64,000 bases of DNA from Geomonas diazotrophica (lineage in GTDB: Bacteria > Desulfobacterota > Desulfuromonadia > Geobacterales > Geobacteraceae): assembly GCF_018919385.1 (NCBI RefSeq), contig NZ_JAHLMF010000006.1, positions 248,001 through 312,000 of the forward strand, given 5' to 3'. Below the pieces are notes generated by a model, which saw only the letters and a program-made list of their open reading frames with translations, ran no database searches and was not told the DNA's origin. Both the position numbers and the translations under genes were made by a program. Numbering within the stretch: the stretch's first letter is position 1; each line of letters starts with the position of its first letter. Below, one piece after another: positions 38,288 to 49,359 of the stretch.

Positions 38288-39367
38288 CTACTCCCCTACA
38301 TGCAGCGCTTTCACGATGCGGCCGCCCCCCACCAGTTCATCCCCCTGGTAGAAGACCACCGACTGCCCCGGGGTCACCGACTTCTGCGGCTCGGCAAAAA
38401 AAACTTCGCCCATCCCTTCCCCCAAAAGCTTCACCCGGCAGTCGACGGGCTGCTGCCGGTAACGGATCTTGCACGTGGTCTGCACCGCGTCCCCCGCGAC
38501 GGGGACCACCCAGTTCAGATCGCAGGCCACAAGTCCCGCAGCGAGCAACCCCCCGACCTCGCCGACCACGACCCTGGCGTCGGCCGCGTCGATGGCGACC
38601 ACGTAGAGCGGCTCCTTCCAGGCGATCCCCAATCCCCTTCTCTGCCCGATGGTGTAGCGGTGGGTGCCGTTGTGGCGCCCGAGCACGGTTCCGTTCACAT
38701 GCACGATCTCGCCGCTTCTCCCCTGGAGCCCGCCCCCCTTTTCCAGGAAGGCGACGTAATCGTCGCCGGGGACGAAGCAGATCTCCTGGCTGTCGCTCTT
38801 CTGCGCCACCGGGATCCCGAAGCCGGCGGCCAGCCTTCTCACCTCGTCCTTGCTCGGCATATCCCCCAGCGGGAAGATGACGCGGGCCAGTTGCCGCTGG
38901 GTGAGGGTGTAGAGAAAGTAGGACTGGTCCTTGGCCAGATAGGCCGCCTTGAGCAGGTGCCAGGTCCCGCCTTCGTCCTTGCTGGTCCTCACGTAATGGC
39001 CGGTGGCGAGGTAATCGGCGCCCAGTTCCAACGCCTTGTCCAGCAACAGCCCGAACTTCACGTACCTGTTGCAACGCACGCAGGGGTTGGGCGTCTCCCC
39101 CGCCAGGTACTGGGCGCGGAAATCATCCATGATCAGGCGACCGAACTCCTCCTCCAGGTGCACCTGATGGAACCCTATGCCGAGATATTCGGCAACGACC
39201 TGGGCGTCCCCCTTGGCCTGGGGGTCCTCTCCATCGCGCCGAAACAGCTTCATGTTGATGCCGATCACCTCCGCCCCCTGCTCTTCGAGAAGCGCCGCGA
39301 CCGTCGATGAATCCACGCCGCCGCTCATGGCGACGGCTACCTTCTTGCCTTTGTACTCTGCTGACAT
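38288..39367 (-). CDS. mnmA: tRNA-specific 2-thiouridylase
   Basis: Adds sulfur at the wobble uridine (s2U34) of tRNA-Lys, -Glu and -Gln. 359 residues with PP-loop SGGVDSS (15-21), first catalytic cysteine in NPCVRCNRYVKFG (about 100) and second in SQEICFVPG (about 196). Starts MSAEYKGKK at 39367 with GGAG seven bases upstream. Confidence 0.95.
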   Translation of the reverse strand: MSAEYKGKKVAVAMSGGVDSSTVAALLEEQGAEVIGINMKLFRRDGEDPQAKGDAQVVAEYLGIGFHQVHLEEEFGRLIMDDFRAQYLAGETPNPCVRCNRYVKFGLLLDKALELGADYLATGHYVRTSKDEGGTWHLLKAAYLAKDQSYFLYTLTQRQLARVIFPLGDMPSKDEVRRLAAGFGIPVAQKSDSQEICFVPGDDYVAFLEKGGGLQGRSGEIVHVNGTVLGRHNGTHRYTIGQRRGLGIAWKEPLYVVAIDAADARVVVGEVGGLLAAGLVACDLNWVVPVAGDAVQTTCKIRYRQQPVDCRVKLLGEGMGEVFFAEPQKSVTPGQSVVFYQGDELVGGGRIVKALHVGE

Positions 39368-39521
39368 ATCTGCTCCGTTATGCTGCGGGTTACTGCGGTT
39401 TGCTGCGCATCCATACTTGACCGAATCGCCGCTCCAAGGCAACCTTTTTCTCCTGTCGCGGCGAGAAGTCCCCACCGGGGCGGGATCCCACTTAAGTTCC
39501 ACGGCCGCCGACCGATTTGTA

Positions 39522-39550
39522 TTGTGATGCCTGGTTTTTGTGGATTAAAC
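39522..39550 (+). promoter_or_regulatory. Promoter of HDOD gene
   Basis: TTGTGA (39522-39527), 17 bases, TTAAAC (39545-39550), some 30 bases before the HDOD ribosome site. Confidence 0.5.
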
Positions 39551-39587
39551 TGTCTTCCGGGTCCGTACCCGTCGAAGGAGAATCGCC

Positions 39588-40418
39588 ATGCCCCTGTCGC
39601 TCACCATCAGACGCCTGCTGAGTACGCAGCCGATCGACCTCCCGGTCTTCCACCCCATCGCGGTGAGGATCCTGCACCTGCTGCAGACTCCCGACTTCAC
39701 CATGACCCAGATCACCGATCTTGCTAACGAGGACCAGTCGCTGGCCGGCCAGATACTGAAGATGGCCAACTCCCCGATGTACATCGGGCGAGTCCGGACC
39801 GAGACCATCAAGGAAGCGGTGGTAAGGCTTGGGGGGCAGGAGATCGCCAACCTTTCCATGGCGGCATCGCAGGCGAGTTTGCATACCTCGGAAAACAGAA
39901 CGATCAACAGCTTCATGCAGTCGCTCTGGCTGCACAGCCATGCCTGCGCCCTAGGCAGTCGCTGGCTGGCGCGGCGGGCCGGCTATCCGCAGCACGGCGA
40001 CCAGGCTTACATGGCGGGGCTTCTGCACGACATCGGAAAGCTGTACCTCTTGAAAGCGCTGGAGCGGCTGAACCAGATGGGGGTGGCGCAGGCGGCGCTC
40101 GAGGAGGACTTGCTGCTGGAGATCTTCGCCGAACTGCACGTCGAGCAGGGGTGCCGGCTCATGGAGCACTGGAACATGCCCAAGGGGTACTACAACGTGG
40201 TCGCCAACCACCACGACGAGAATTTCGACACCCAGGACATAGTGCTGACAGTGGTGAGGCTCGTGAACACGGCGTGCCGGATGAAGGGGATCGGCCTGCT
40301 GCACGACCCGGAGATCGACCTCTTCGAACAGACCGAAGCGGCCATGCTGCAACTCAGCCAGGAAGAGATGGACGATCTTCTGGACGTCCTGGAGGATTCT
40401 CAGGAACTGGTGTTGTAA
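39588..40418 (+). CDS. HDOD-domain protein
   Basis: 276 residues. HDOD domain across about 10-220: FHPIAVRILHLLQTPDFTMTQITDLANEDQSLAGQILKMANSPMYIG, then the HD-like MAGLLHDIGKLYLLKAL and VVANHHDE. HDOD proteins are regulatory, often acting in signal-transduction or motility switching, with the HD metal site frequently inactive; here HD (about 148-149) is kept. No other output domain. AAGGAG is seven bases before the ATG. Confidence 0.9.
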   Translation: MPLSLTIRRLLSTQPIDLPVFHPIAVRILHLLQTPDFTMTQITDLANEDQSLAGQILKMANSPMYIGRVRTETIKEAVVRLGGQEIANLSMAASQASLHTSENRTINSFMQSLWLHSHACALGSRWLARRAGYPQHGDQAYMAGLLHDIGKLYLLKALERLNQMGVAQAALEEDLLLEIFAELHVEQGCRLMEHWNMPKGYYNVVANHHDENFDTQDIVLTVVRLVNTACRMKGIGLLHDPEIDLFEQTEAAMLQLSQEEMDDLLDVLEDSQELVL

Positions 40419-40816
40419 GAGTTCTGGTACTCCAGAATGATGGGGAGGTCGGCGTCGGCCCACTCCAGCTCCAGCATCCTCTCCGGGGGGAGCCATGTCA
40501 GGGCGGAATGCTCGTACAAGGTGATCTCGCCGGATGCGATGCTGCAGACGTAAGGGTACAGGGTCACATCGAAGCCGGGGTACCGGTGGGTGGTCGGAGT
40601 GAGCGGGCGCCCCACCGCTATCTCCACCCCCATCTCCTCGACAAGCTCGCGTTTCAGACACTCCTCGCGCCCCTCGCCGGGCTCTATCTTCCCACCGGGA
40701 AACTCCCACCGAAGCGGCAGGTTCATGGATGCGCTGCGCCGGGCCGACAGCACCAGCCCGTCGCGCTCGATGATGGCGCAGGCTACGTGGACATGTTTTC
40801 TTTCTTGCGTATTCAT
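40400..40816 (-). CDS. Nudix hydrolase, MutT-like
   Basis: 138 residues, complete Nudix box GGKIEPGEGREECLKRELVEEMG (GX5EX7REUXEEXGU) at about 41-63, in a sequence otherwise like the 8-oxo-dGTP pyrophosphatase group (LPLRWEFPGGK). Possibly sanitises oxidised nucleotides. Its 3' end overlaps the convergent HDOD gene by 19 bases. Confidence 0.92.
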   Translation of the reverse strand: MNTQERKHVHVACAIIERDGLVLSARRSASMNLPLRWEFPGGKIEPGEGREECLKRELVEEMGVEIAVGRPLTPTTHRYPGFDVTLYPYVCSIASGEITLYEHSALTWLPPERMLELEWADADLPIILEYQNSYNTSS

Positions 40817-40859
40817 GGCGTCGGACTATAGCACCAAATGATCCGGCAGTCCCTATTTT

Positions 40860-41987
40860 TCAAGTTGCGGGGATGCTATTGGCGTCCGGGAGCACCAGCG
40901 GGATCTGCAGCTGGAAAACGGAGCCGCCGTCGGGGGAGTTCTCGGCCCAGATGCTGCCGTCCAGCAGTTCGGTCATGCGCCGCGCCAGGGTGAGCCCGAG
41001 CCCCAGCCCCGGATAGGAGCGGGTGATCGAACCGTCGGACTGGGTGAAGTCGCCGAAGATGCGCTCAAGGTCCGCCTCGTCGATCCCCACGCCGGTATCG
41101 GAAACCGCGAACTGCAGCATAGGCTCGCCCGCGACCTCCTGCTGGCGCACCTCAAGCCCCACGGCACCGCGGGGGGTGAACTTGACCGCATTCCCCAGGA
41201 GCATGACGAGGATCTTGTGCAGCATCCCCTGGTCGGTGACCACCGCTTCCGGCAGTGCCGGGTCCAGGTGGACCTTGAAGGCAAGCCCCTTGGTATCGGC
41301 CATGGCCCGGGCCTCCATCACCACGATATCGAGGAAGCTCTTCAGGTGGAACGTGGCATTCTCGGGCGCTCCCCCCTCCCCTTCCAGCCGGCTGGTCTCG
41401 ATGAGGTCCTCCACGATCCCCAGGAGCCTCAGGGCTGATTTCTGCACCATCCCCAGATACTTGCGCTTGTTATCATCCTCTTCCTGGTTGAGCACCAGGT
41501 CGGTCATGCCTATGATCGGTGTGAGCGGCGTGCGCAGTTCGTGGCTTACGCTGCGCAGGAACTCCTTCTTGGCACGCTCCGCCGCGCTCGCCAGCTGCTC
41601 GAGAAGATCGCGGTATCGCTTCAGTTCCAGGTGGTTTTTCACCCTCGCCCGGACGATGTGCGGGCTGATCGGCTTGGTGAGGTAATCGATCGCCCCCAGT
41701 TCCAGCCCCTTGATCTCCTGCTCCTCCTCGATCATGGCGGTCACGAAGATGACCGGGATGTCGCGCGTGGAGGGATCGCCCTTAAGGATGGCGCAGAGCT
41801 CGAACCCGTCCATCCCCGGCATCATGATGTCCAGAAGGATCAGGTCCGGTTTGTCGGCACGGATCAGTTCCAGGGCGTCCAACCCGCTAGTGGCGAAGAA
41901 CAGTTCGTAGTCGTCCCCGAGGCTCTCGCTCAGGATCTCGATGTTGGCGGGGGTGTCGTCGACTATCATCACTGTCTGGCGTTTCAT
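40860..41987 (-). CDS. Response regulator-histidine kinase fusion
   Basis: 375 residues: N-terminal receiver (about 4-120; acidic pair DD at 10-11, phosphoacceptor in LILLDIMMPGMDGFEL about D53, conserved KP at about 105) directly joined to a HisKA/HATPase module (SVSHELRTPLTPIIGM; NAVKFTPRG; DTGVGID; GLGLGLTLA). Such Rec-HK proteins relay phosphate. Its ATG is two bases after the stop of the large PAS hybrid kinase gene, so both form an operon and a phosphorelay is plausible. Confidence 0.92.
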   Translation of the reverse strand: MKRQTVMIVDDTPANIEILSESLGDDYELFFATSGLDALELIRADKPDLILLDIMMPGMDGFELCAILKGDPSTRDIPVIFVTAMIEEEQEIKGLELGAIDYLTKPISPHIVRARVKNHLELKRYRDLLEQLASAAERAKKEFLRSVSHELRTPLTPIIGMTDLVLNQEEDDNKRKYLGMVQKSALRLLGIVEDLIETSRLEGEGGAPENATFHLKSFLDIVVMEARAMADTKGLAFKVHLDPALPEAVVTDQGMLHKILVMLLGNAVKFTPRGAVGLEVRQQEVAGEPMLQFAVSDTGVGIDEADLERIFGDFTQSDGSITRSYPGLGLGLTLARRMTELLDGSIWAENSPDGGSVFQLQIPLVLPDANSIPAT

Positions 41988-41989
41988 AG

Positions 41990-44785
<2,796 letters not shown>

Positions 44786-45007
44786 GGGGCTCCTTTAACT
44801 ACCGGAGAGGCTCACAGTATCCCGCGGCATCCTTTTCAAAGGTTGACGCAGCGGTCACCCCACCGTTTGCAGGGGCATAGCCACGTTATCGGCTGCATCG
44901 TCCAAAACATTAATGAAATTAGCAGTGACGGGTGAGCCGGGTCACGCGCCGGCAAGCAACGGCCGGCACCCTGCACCGGTGCGCTTGCCTCGCCAAACAC
45001 CGCTTTT

Positions 45008-45023
45008 TGGAACGCTCTATGCT
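45008..45023 (+). promoter_or_regulatory. Possible sigma-54 promoter of ANTAR regulator
   Basis: TGGAACGCTCTATGCT matches nine of eleven consensus positions, with GG and GC exactly ten bases apart. Predicted start is about 50 bases before the gene start. Confidence 0.5.
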
Positions 45024-45082
45024 TTTTACCAGTCAACCTGCCCGTCCGTGGCAGTTCCAATCGTCGTAAGGAGGTGAAATTC

Positions 45083-45658
45083 ATGGGAAAAGCGGTCCTG
45101 TACATTCGCGACGAGGATCTCCTAGAGAGCCTAAAAAACAGGCTGAGGGAGCGAGGTTTTGCTGAAATAATAGCGTCCGGGGGGTCGGGCGAGCTGCTGA
45201 GCGAGGCTCTGGCTAACCATCCGGAGGTGGCCGTCGTCGAATTCCGCGCGGGCGACCAGGAGATCGTCGGTACGGTGAAAAAGCTCTGGGACAAGCTCAG
45301 CCTCCCGATCGTGATGATCGCGGAGAGCCGTGACCTGGAGGAAGTGCAGACCTGGGGAGAGGCGGCTGTGTCCACCATCCTGGCCAAGCCGGTCCGCGAG
45401 GAGGAACTGGTGGCGGCGCTGTTTCTTTCCATCGCCGCGGCGCGACGGGTGGAGCGGCTCAAGGAGGAGGTCTGTTCGCTCAAGGAGAGCATCGAAAGCA
45501 GGAAGGTGATCGAGAAGGCGAAGGGACGGCTCATGGAGCGAGACAAGCTCTCCGAGGCGGAGGCCTTCCGCAGGATGCAGCGGCTCGCCATGGACCGCAG
45601 GATATCGATGCGGCAGCTTGCCGACGCGATCCTGCTCACCGAGAGCATCGCCGGGTGA
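45083..45658 (+). CDS. ANTAR-domain regulator with pseudo-receiver
   Basis: 191 residues. The receiver-like domain (about 1-115) keeps the acidic cluster (DED at 10-12) and the conserved KP (102-103), but the phosphoacceptor position is glutamate (E53 in VAVVEFRAG). A coiled linker leads to an ANTAR domain (about 130-186; IEKAKGRLMERDKLSEAEAFRRMQRLAMDRRISMRQLADAIL), known to bind paired RNA hairpins and block termination. It may therefore act as a constitutive, phosphorylation-independent antiterminator, or be controlled by protein partners. AAGGAGGTG is well placed before the ATG at 45083. Divergent from the PAS hybrid kinase operon. Confidence 0.9.
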   Translation: MGKAVLYIRDEDLLESLKNRLRERGFAEIIASGGSGELLSEALANHPEVAVVEFRAGDQEIVGTVKKLWDKLSLPIVMIAESRDLEEVQTWGEAAVSTILAKPVREEELVAALFLSIAAARRVERLKEEVCSLKESIESRKVIEKAKGRLMERDKLSEAEAFRRMQRLAMDRRISMRQLADAILLTESIAG

Positions 45659-45689
45659 GCCCCCGTCCGTAGTGGGGTAAAAGAAACGA

Positions 45690-45718
45690 TTGACACCCGT
45701 GCTTCCGTTACCTATATT
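45690..45718 (+). promoter_or_regulatory. Sigma-70 promoter of the Mn riboswitch operon
   Basis: Consensus TTGACA (45690-45695), 17 bases, TATATT (45713-45718). Predicted start near 45725, two bases before the aptamer. Confidence 0.8.
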
Positions 45719-45726
45719 TCATCATG

Positions 45727-45845
45727 GTAAAGGGGAGTAGCTATCGGTTGACACGGCAACCGACCCGTGTTCGTCAAGACGGCCGCCAAGGCCCGGACAT
45801 GGGGCATGACAATCCTGTCAGAGCAGGCAAGACCTTTATCCAGTG
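45727..45845 (+). ncRNA. yybP-ykoY manganese riboswitch
   Basis: The conserved 5' element GGGGAGTAGC is at 45732-45741 and the matching 3' element GCAAGACC at 45827-45834. The outer stem P1 pairs TAAAGG (45728-45733) with CCTTTA (45833-45838). Between them are TTGACAC and further stems including CCGACCCGTG and GGACATGGGG. In this class Mn2+ stabilises the coaxial aptamer and turns gene expression on; the downstream TerC/Alx gene is a common target. The 3' side of P1 is shared with the terminator stem, giving an antitermination switch. Confidence 0.85.
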
Positions 45846-45876
45846 CGACTGTGCCTGGGTAAAGGTCTTTTTATTT
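45829..45876 (+). terminator. Riboswitch expression-platform terminator
   Basis: AAGACCTTTATCCAG (from 45829) pairs with CTGGGTAAAGGTCTT (to 45869) over 15 base pairs with a single G-U, then a T-rich run. It takes the CCTTTA strand of P1, so closing P1 prevents the terminator from forming. Confidence 0.93.
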
Positions 45877-45905
45877 GACCAGGCGACTCGGCAAGGAGGT
45901 AAGTC

Positions 45906-46745
45906 ATGAACAGATTCAAGACAGCGGTCCTGCTCACCACGCTCACGCTGATCATGGTGGCCCTTGGTAGCGCCATCGGCGGCAGGGGCGGCATGTACCT
46001 CGCCTTCTTCATGGCCTGTGCCATGAACCTCTTCTCCTACTGGTTCTCGGACAAGATCGTGCTCCGCATGTACGGGGCCCAGGAGATCACCGAGGCGGAG
46101 AATCCAGCCTTCTACGGCATGATCAGAAGGCTCGCGGTTCAGGGGGGGCTCCCGATGCCCCGGGTCTACATCATCCCCTCGGAGAGCCCCAACGCCTTCG
46201 CCACCGGCAGGAACCCGGAACATGCCGCGGTCGCCGCGACCGAGGGGATCCTGCGCATCCTCACCCCCGAGGAGATGGAGGGGGTTATGGCGCACGAGCT
46301 GAGCCACGTCGCCAACCGCGACATACTCATTTCCACCATCGCCGCCACCATCGCCGGGGCCATCTCGATGCTGGCGAACATGGTGCAGTGGGCCGCCATC
46401 TTCGGCGGCCGCAGCGACGACGAGGAAGGTGGCGGCTGGGGCGGCCTGGCACTTGCCATCATCGCGCCCATCGCCGCCATGCTGATCCAGCTCGCAGTCT
46501 CCAGAAGCCGCGAATACTTGGCCGACGAAAGCGGCGCCAGACTCTGCGGCAAACCGCGCTCCCTGGCCAGCGCGCTGAGGAAGCTGGACCAGGCTTCCCG
46601 GGCGCTGCCGATGTACGAGGCCAGGCCGGCCACGGCGCACATGTTCATCGTGAACCCGCTCACCGCGGGGATGCTGACGAGGCTTTTTTCCACGCACCCT
46701 CCCATGGAGGAGCGTATCGCCCGGCTGGAGCAGATGGGGCATTAA
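45906..46745 (+). CDS. htpX: Membrane zinc metalloprotease HtpX
   Basis: M48-family protease of 279 residues with four membrane segments, the HEXXH site in [13 protein letters not shown] (about 137-149) and a downstream zinc ligand in the [13 protein letters not shown] region (E about 203). Degrades misfolded inner-membrane proteins. AAGGAGGTAAGTC precedes the ATG. First gene of the Mn-riboswitch operon, an unusual position for HtpX, which in most bacteria is heat-shock controlled. Confidence 0.95.
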   Translation: MNRFKTAVLLTTLTLIMVALGSAIGGRGGMYLAFFMACAMNLFSYWFSDKIVLRMYGAQEITEAENPAFYGMIRRLAVQGGLPMPRVYIIPSESPNAFATGRNPEHAAVAATEGILRILTPEEMEGVMAHELSHVANRDILISTIAATIAGAISMLANMVQWAAIFGGRSDDEEGGGWGGLALAIIAPIAAMLIQLAVSRSREYLADESGARLCGKPRSLASALRKLDQASRALPMYEARPATAHMFIVNPLTAGMLTRLFSTHPPMEERIARLEQMGH

Positions 46746-46757
46746 CCGGAGGGAGTT

Positions 46758-47684
46758 TTGACCGACAGAGAGATGATGTGGATCGCCTTCGCGGGGATCA
46801 TGACCGTGATGTTCATCCTGGACCTCTTCGTGTTCAACAGGAAGAGCCACGAGATAAAGTTCCGTGAGGCGCTGGCCTGGACCCTGGTCTGGGTCGGCCT
46901 CGCCATGGCGTTCAACCTCGGCGTCTGGCAGGTCCTGGGGCCGGCCAAAGCCCTGGAATTCCTTACCGGTTATATCATCGAGGAGTCGCTCTCCGTCGAC
47001 AACCTCTTCGTCTTCATCATGATCTTCTCGTACTTCAAGGTGGCCCGGGCGCATCAGCCCAAGATCCTGAAATGGGGAATCATCGGTGCGCTGGTGATGC
47101 GCGGCATCTTCATCCTGCTGGGGATCGAGCTGATCGAGCGTTTCCACTGGATGGTCTACGTCTTCGGGGCGGTGCTGATCTACACCGGGTTCAAGATGGC
47201 TTTCGGCGGGGACGACGAGGTGCACCCCGAGCACAACCCGCTGGTGCGGCTGGTCCGGCGCTTCATCCCCATCACCAAGAGGGCGCGGGGCGACCACTTC
47301 TTCATAAAGAGGCGCGGCATCTGGGCTGCGACGCCCCTCTTTCTGACCCTGATCGTGGTCGAATCGAGCGACCTGATCTTCGCGGTGGATTCCATTCCCG
47401 CGGTACTGGCGGTCACCCATGACCCGTTCATCGTGTACAGCTCCAACATCTTCGCCATCATGGGGCTGCGCTCGCTGTACTACCTGCTGGCCCACGTCAT
47501 GGAGATGTTCGTCCACCTGAAGCTGGGTGTTTCCGTGATCCTCGCCTTCGTCGGGACGAAGATGCTCCTGGCTGACCTGGTCGAGATCCCGCTGCAGCTC
47601 TCCCTGGGCGTCATCGTGGGCGCCCTGACCATCTCCATCCTGACTTCGATCTTCCTGGCCGGAAAGCATAAAGGCAGGGTGTAG
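46758..47684 (+). CDS. TerC/Alx-family membrane protein
   Basis: 308 residues with about eight membrane spans. Motifs of the TerC/Alx family: EESLSVDNLFVF in the second span and VVESSDLIFAVDSIPAVLAV in the sixth, containing the acidic residues thought to bind metal. Family members export or deliver Mn2+. TTG start at 46758 with GGAGG five bases upstream, only 12 bases after htpX, so both are under the riboswitch. Confidence 0.93.
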   Translation: MTDREMMWIAFAGIMTVMFILDLFVFNRKSHEIKFREALAWTLVWVGLAMAFNLGVWQVLGPAKALEFLTGYIIEESLSVDNLFVFIMIFSYFKVARAHQPKILKWGIIGALVMRGIFILLGIELIERFHWMVYVFGAVLIYTGFKMAFGGDDEVHPEHNPLVRLVRRFIPITKRARGDHFFIKRRGIWAATPLFLTLIVVESSDLIFAVDSIPAVLAVTHDPFIVYSSNIFAIMGLRSLYYLLAHVMEMFVHLKLGVSVILAFVGTKMLLADLVEIPLQLSLGVIVGALTISILTSIFLAGKHKGRV

Positions 47685-47701
47685 GAGCTGAAAACGACAA
47701 A

Positions 47702-47720
47702 GGCGGGCTTAATGCCCGCC
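47702..47720 (-). terminator. Terminator-like hairpin between terC and CorC genes
   Basis: GGCGGGC (47702-47708) pairs with GCCCGCC (47714-47720) around TTAAT. On the minus strand it is followed by TTTG, so it may end the transcript of the CorC-type gene, or, lacking T on the plus side, only stabilise the terC mRNA end. Confidence 0.5.
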
Positions 47721-47839
47721 AGTCCCCAGTTCTAGTCCCCAGTTCTAGTCCCCAGTTCTAGTCCCCAGTTCTAGTCCCCAGTTCTAGTCCCCAGTTCTAG
47801 TCCCTAGTCCCTAGTCCCTAGTCCCTAGTCCCCAGTCCT
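47721..47839. repeat. Tandem array of 13-bp and 7-bp units
   Basis: Six consecutive copies of AGTCCCCAGTTCT (47721-47798), then four copies of AGTCCCT (47799-47826), then one degenerate pair ending in the stop codon region of the convergent gene at 47838. The 13-mer is a 7-mer plus a 6-mer of the same theme. Confidence 0.95.
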
Positions 47840-49142
47840 AGTCCTCGTCCTTCTTGACGATCCGTACCTGGCTGATGCCGGTGCGGGTCACTTCCTCGCA
47901 GGTGAGCTGGTACTCGCCCAACTGCACCTTCTCCCCCTGCTCGGGGAAACGCCCGATCCTGTCAAGGATCAGCCCCGCCAGCGTGTCGTAAGGAAGATCC
48001 TCGCCCAGGTCGACCTCCAACAGGTCCTCGAGATCCGAGATGGAGATGAGGGCGTCAACCTGGAAGCTCCCGTCCGCCAGCACCTGCACCCGGCTCGGTT
48101 CCCCCACGTCATGCTCGTCCTCTATCTCGCCGACCAGCTCCTCGAGCAGGTCCTCGGTGGTCACGATGCCGCTGATGCTGCCGTACTCGTCCACCACAAA
48201 AGCCATATGCACCCTGGTCTTTTGCATCTCCTTCAACAGCTCGCTCACCTTCTTGCCCTCGGGGACGAAGACCGGCGGACGCACTATGGAACGGATGTCG
48301 AAGTCGGGCTCGCGCACCATGCGCCCCAAAAGGTCCTTGCCATGGATGAACCCGACCGTCTCCTCGATGCTCCCCAGGTAGACCGGGTAGCGGGAGTACT
48401 GGTTGTCCAGCACGCCGTTCAGGATCTCCTCGTTGGAGAGGTTCAGGTCGAAAGCGACCACGCGGGTGCGCGGCACCATCACCTCGCGTACCGCGGTGTG
48501 GGTGAAGTCGAAGAGGTTGTCGATGAAGGTGTGCTCGGTCTCGCTGAAGATGCCGCTTTCGTGCCCCTCGGCGACGATGTGCTGCACCTCCTCGCGGGTC
48601 ATGAAGGCCTTCCCCTCGCCCCTGAGGCCGAACAGGGCCAGGGTAGCCTTGGTGGAGAAGCTGAGCACGGAGACCAGCACGGCAGCCACCCGCGCCAGGA
48701 AGGTGATGGTGTGGACCACCCGCAACGCTACCGGCTCGGCGTACTGTAGGCCGATGGTCTTCGGGACCAGTTCGCCCAGGATGAGCTGCAGGTAGGAGAT
48801 GGCGCTCACGACGATGCCGATGGCCAAAGGCTCTGCCGCGTTACGGACCATGGCGACGGAGGACACCTGCAGCACAGGGCGGATGTAATCCACGGCGATG
48901 ACGCCGCCCACCGCGGACGCGGTCGAGCCGACCACCGTGACGCCGATCTGCACGATGGCCAGCAGGCGGTGCGGGTCCCTTTGCAGCGACTCCACCAGCG
49001 CGGCCCGCTGGTTCCCCAGGGCGACCAGCTGCGCGACCCTGCTCTTACGAATTGAGATGATGGCGAATTCGGCGCAGGAGAAAAATGCGTTCAGCAGAAT
49101 GAGGACGGCGATGACCAGCAGTTCGACGAAGACGGTGTCCAA
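47838..49142 (-). CDS. CNNM/CorC (HlyC) family membrane protein with CBS domains
   Basis: 434 residues: DUF21 transmembrane domain (about 1-190, NAFFSCAEFAIISIRKSRVAQL), a linker, two CBS domains (about 205-330; MVPRTRVVAFDL, VVDEYGSISGIVTTEDLLEELVGE) and a C-terminal CorC_HlyC domain (about 345-430). Homologues are Mg2+/Co2+ efflux or hemolysin-like proteins. Its stop codon lies inside the last unit of the 13-bp array. Convergent with terC, so metal homeostasis genes of two kinds face each other. Confidence 0.93.
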   Translation of the reverse strand: MDTVFVELLVIAVLILLNAFFSCAEFAIISIRKSRVAQLVALGNQRAALVESLQRDPHRLLAIVQIGVTVVGSTASAVGGVIAVDYIRPVLQVSSVAMVRNAAEPLAIGIVVSAISYLQLILGELVPKTIGLQYAEPVALRVVHTITFLARVAAVLVSVLSFSTKATLALFGLRGEGKAFMTREEVQHIVAEGHESGIFSETEHTFIDNLFDFTHTAVREVMVPRTRVVAFDLNLSNEEILNGVLDNQYSRYPVYLGSIEETVGFIHGKDLLGRMVREPDFDIRSIVRPPVFVPEGKKVSELLKEMQKTRVHMAFVVDEYGSISGIVTTEDLLEELVGEIEDEHDVGEPSRVQVLADGSFQVDALISISDLEDLLEVDLGEDLPYDTLAGLILDRIGRFPEQGEKVQLGEYQLTCEEVTRTGISQVRIVKKDED

Positions 49143-49306
49143 TTACCCTCCAGGTTAGTTCATGGGTCGCCCGCAGTTGCTCCGCAGGCGTCCAAAGTTC
49201 AACAGTTGCTCATTTTCAACGGTAACCGGTGTCTTGTCAACCTTTTGTATCGACTGAGCCTGGACACGGGGCATGGTCCGGCTTGACGGGGGGACCACAA
49301 ACAGAA

Positions 49307-49331
49307 AGCGGCCACCTCGTTGGTGACCGCT
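49307..49331 (-). terminator. Terminator of cheX
   Basis: Minus strand AGCGGTCACC pairs with GGTGGCCGCT around AACGA, then TTCTGTTTG. Sits about 30 bases after the cheX stop. Confidence 0.65.
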
Positions 49332-49359
49332 GCCAGTGGGACGAATTCGGAGAGAAAAG

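Noticed and set aside
47721-47839. Tandem array considered as a CRISPR
   Set aside because: Units are 13 and 7 bases with no unique spacers; no cas genes are nearby.
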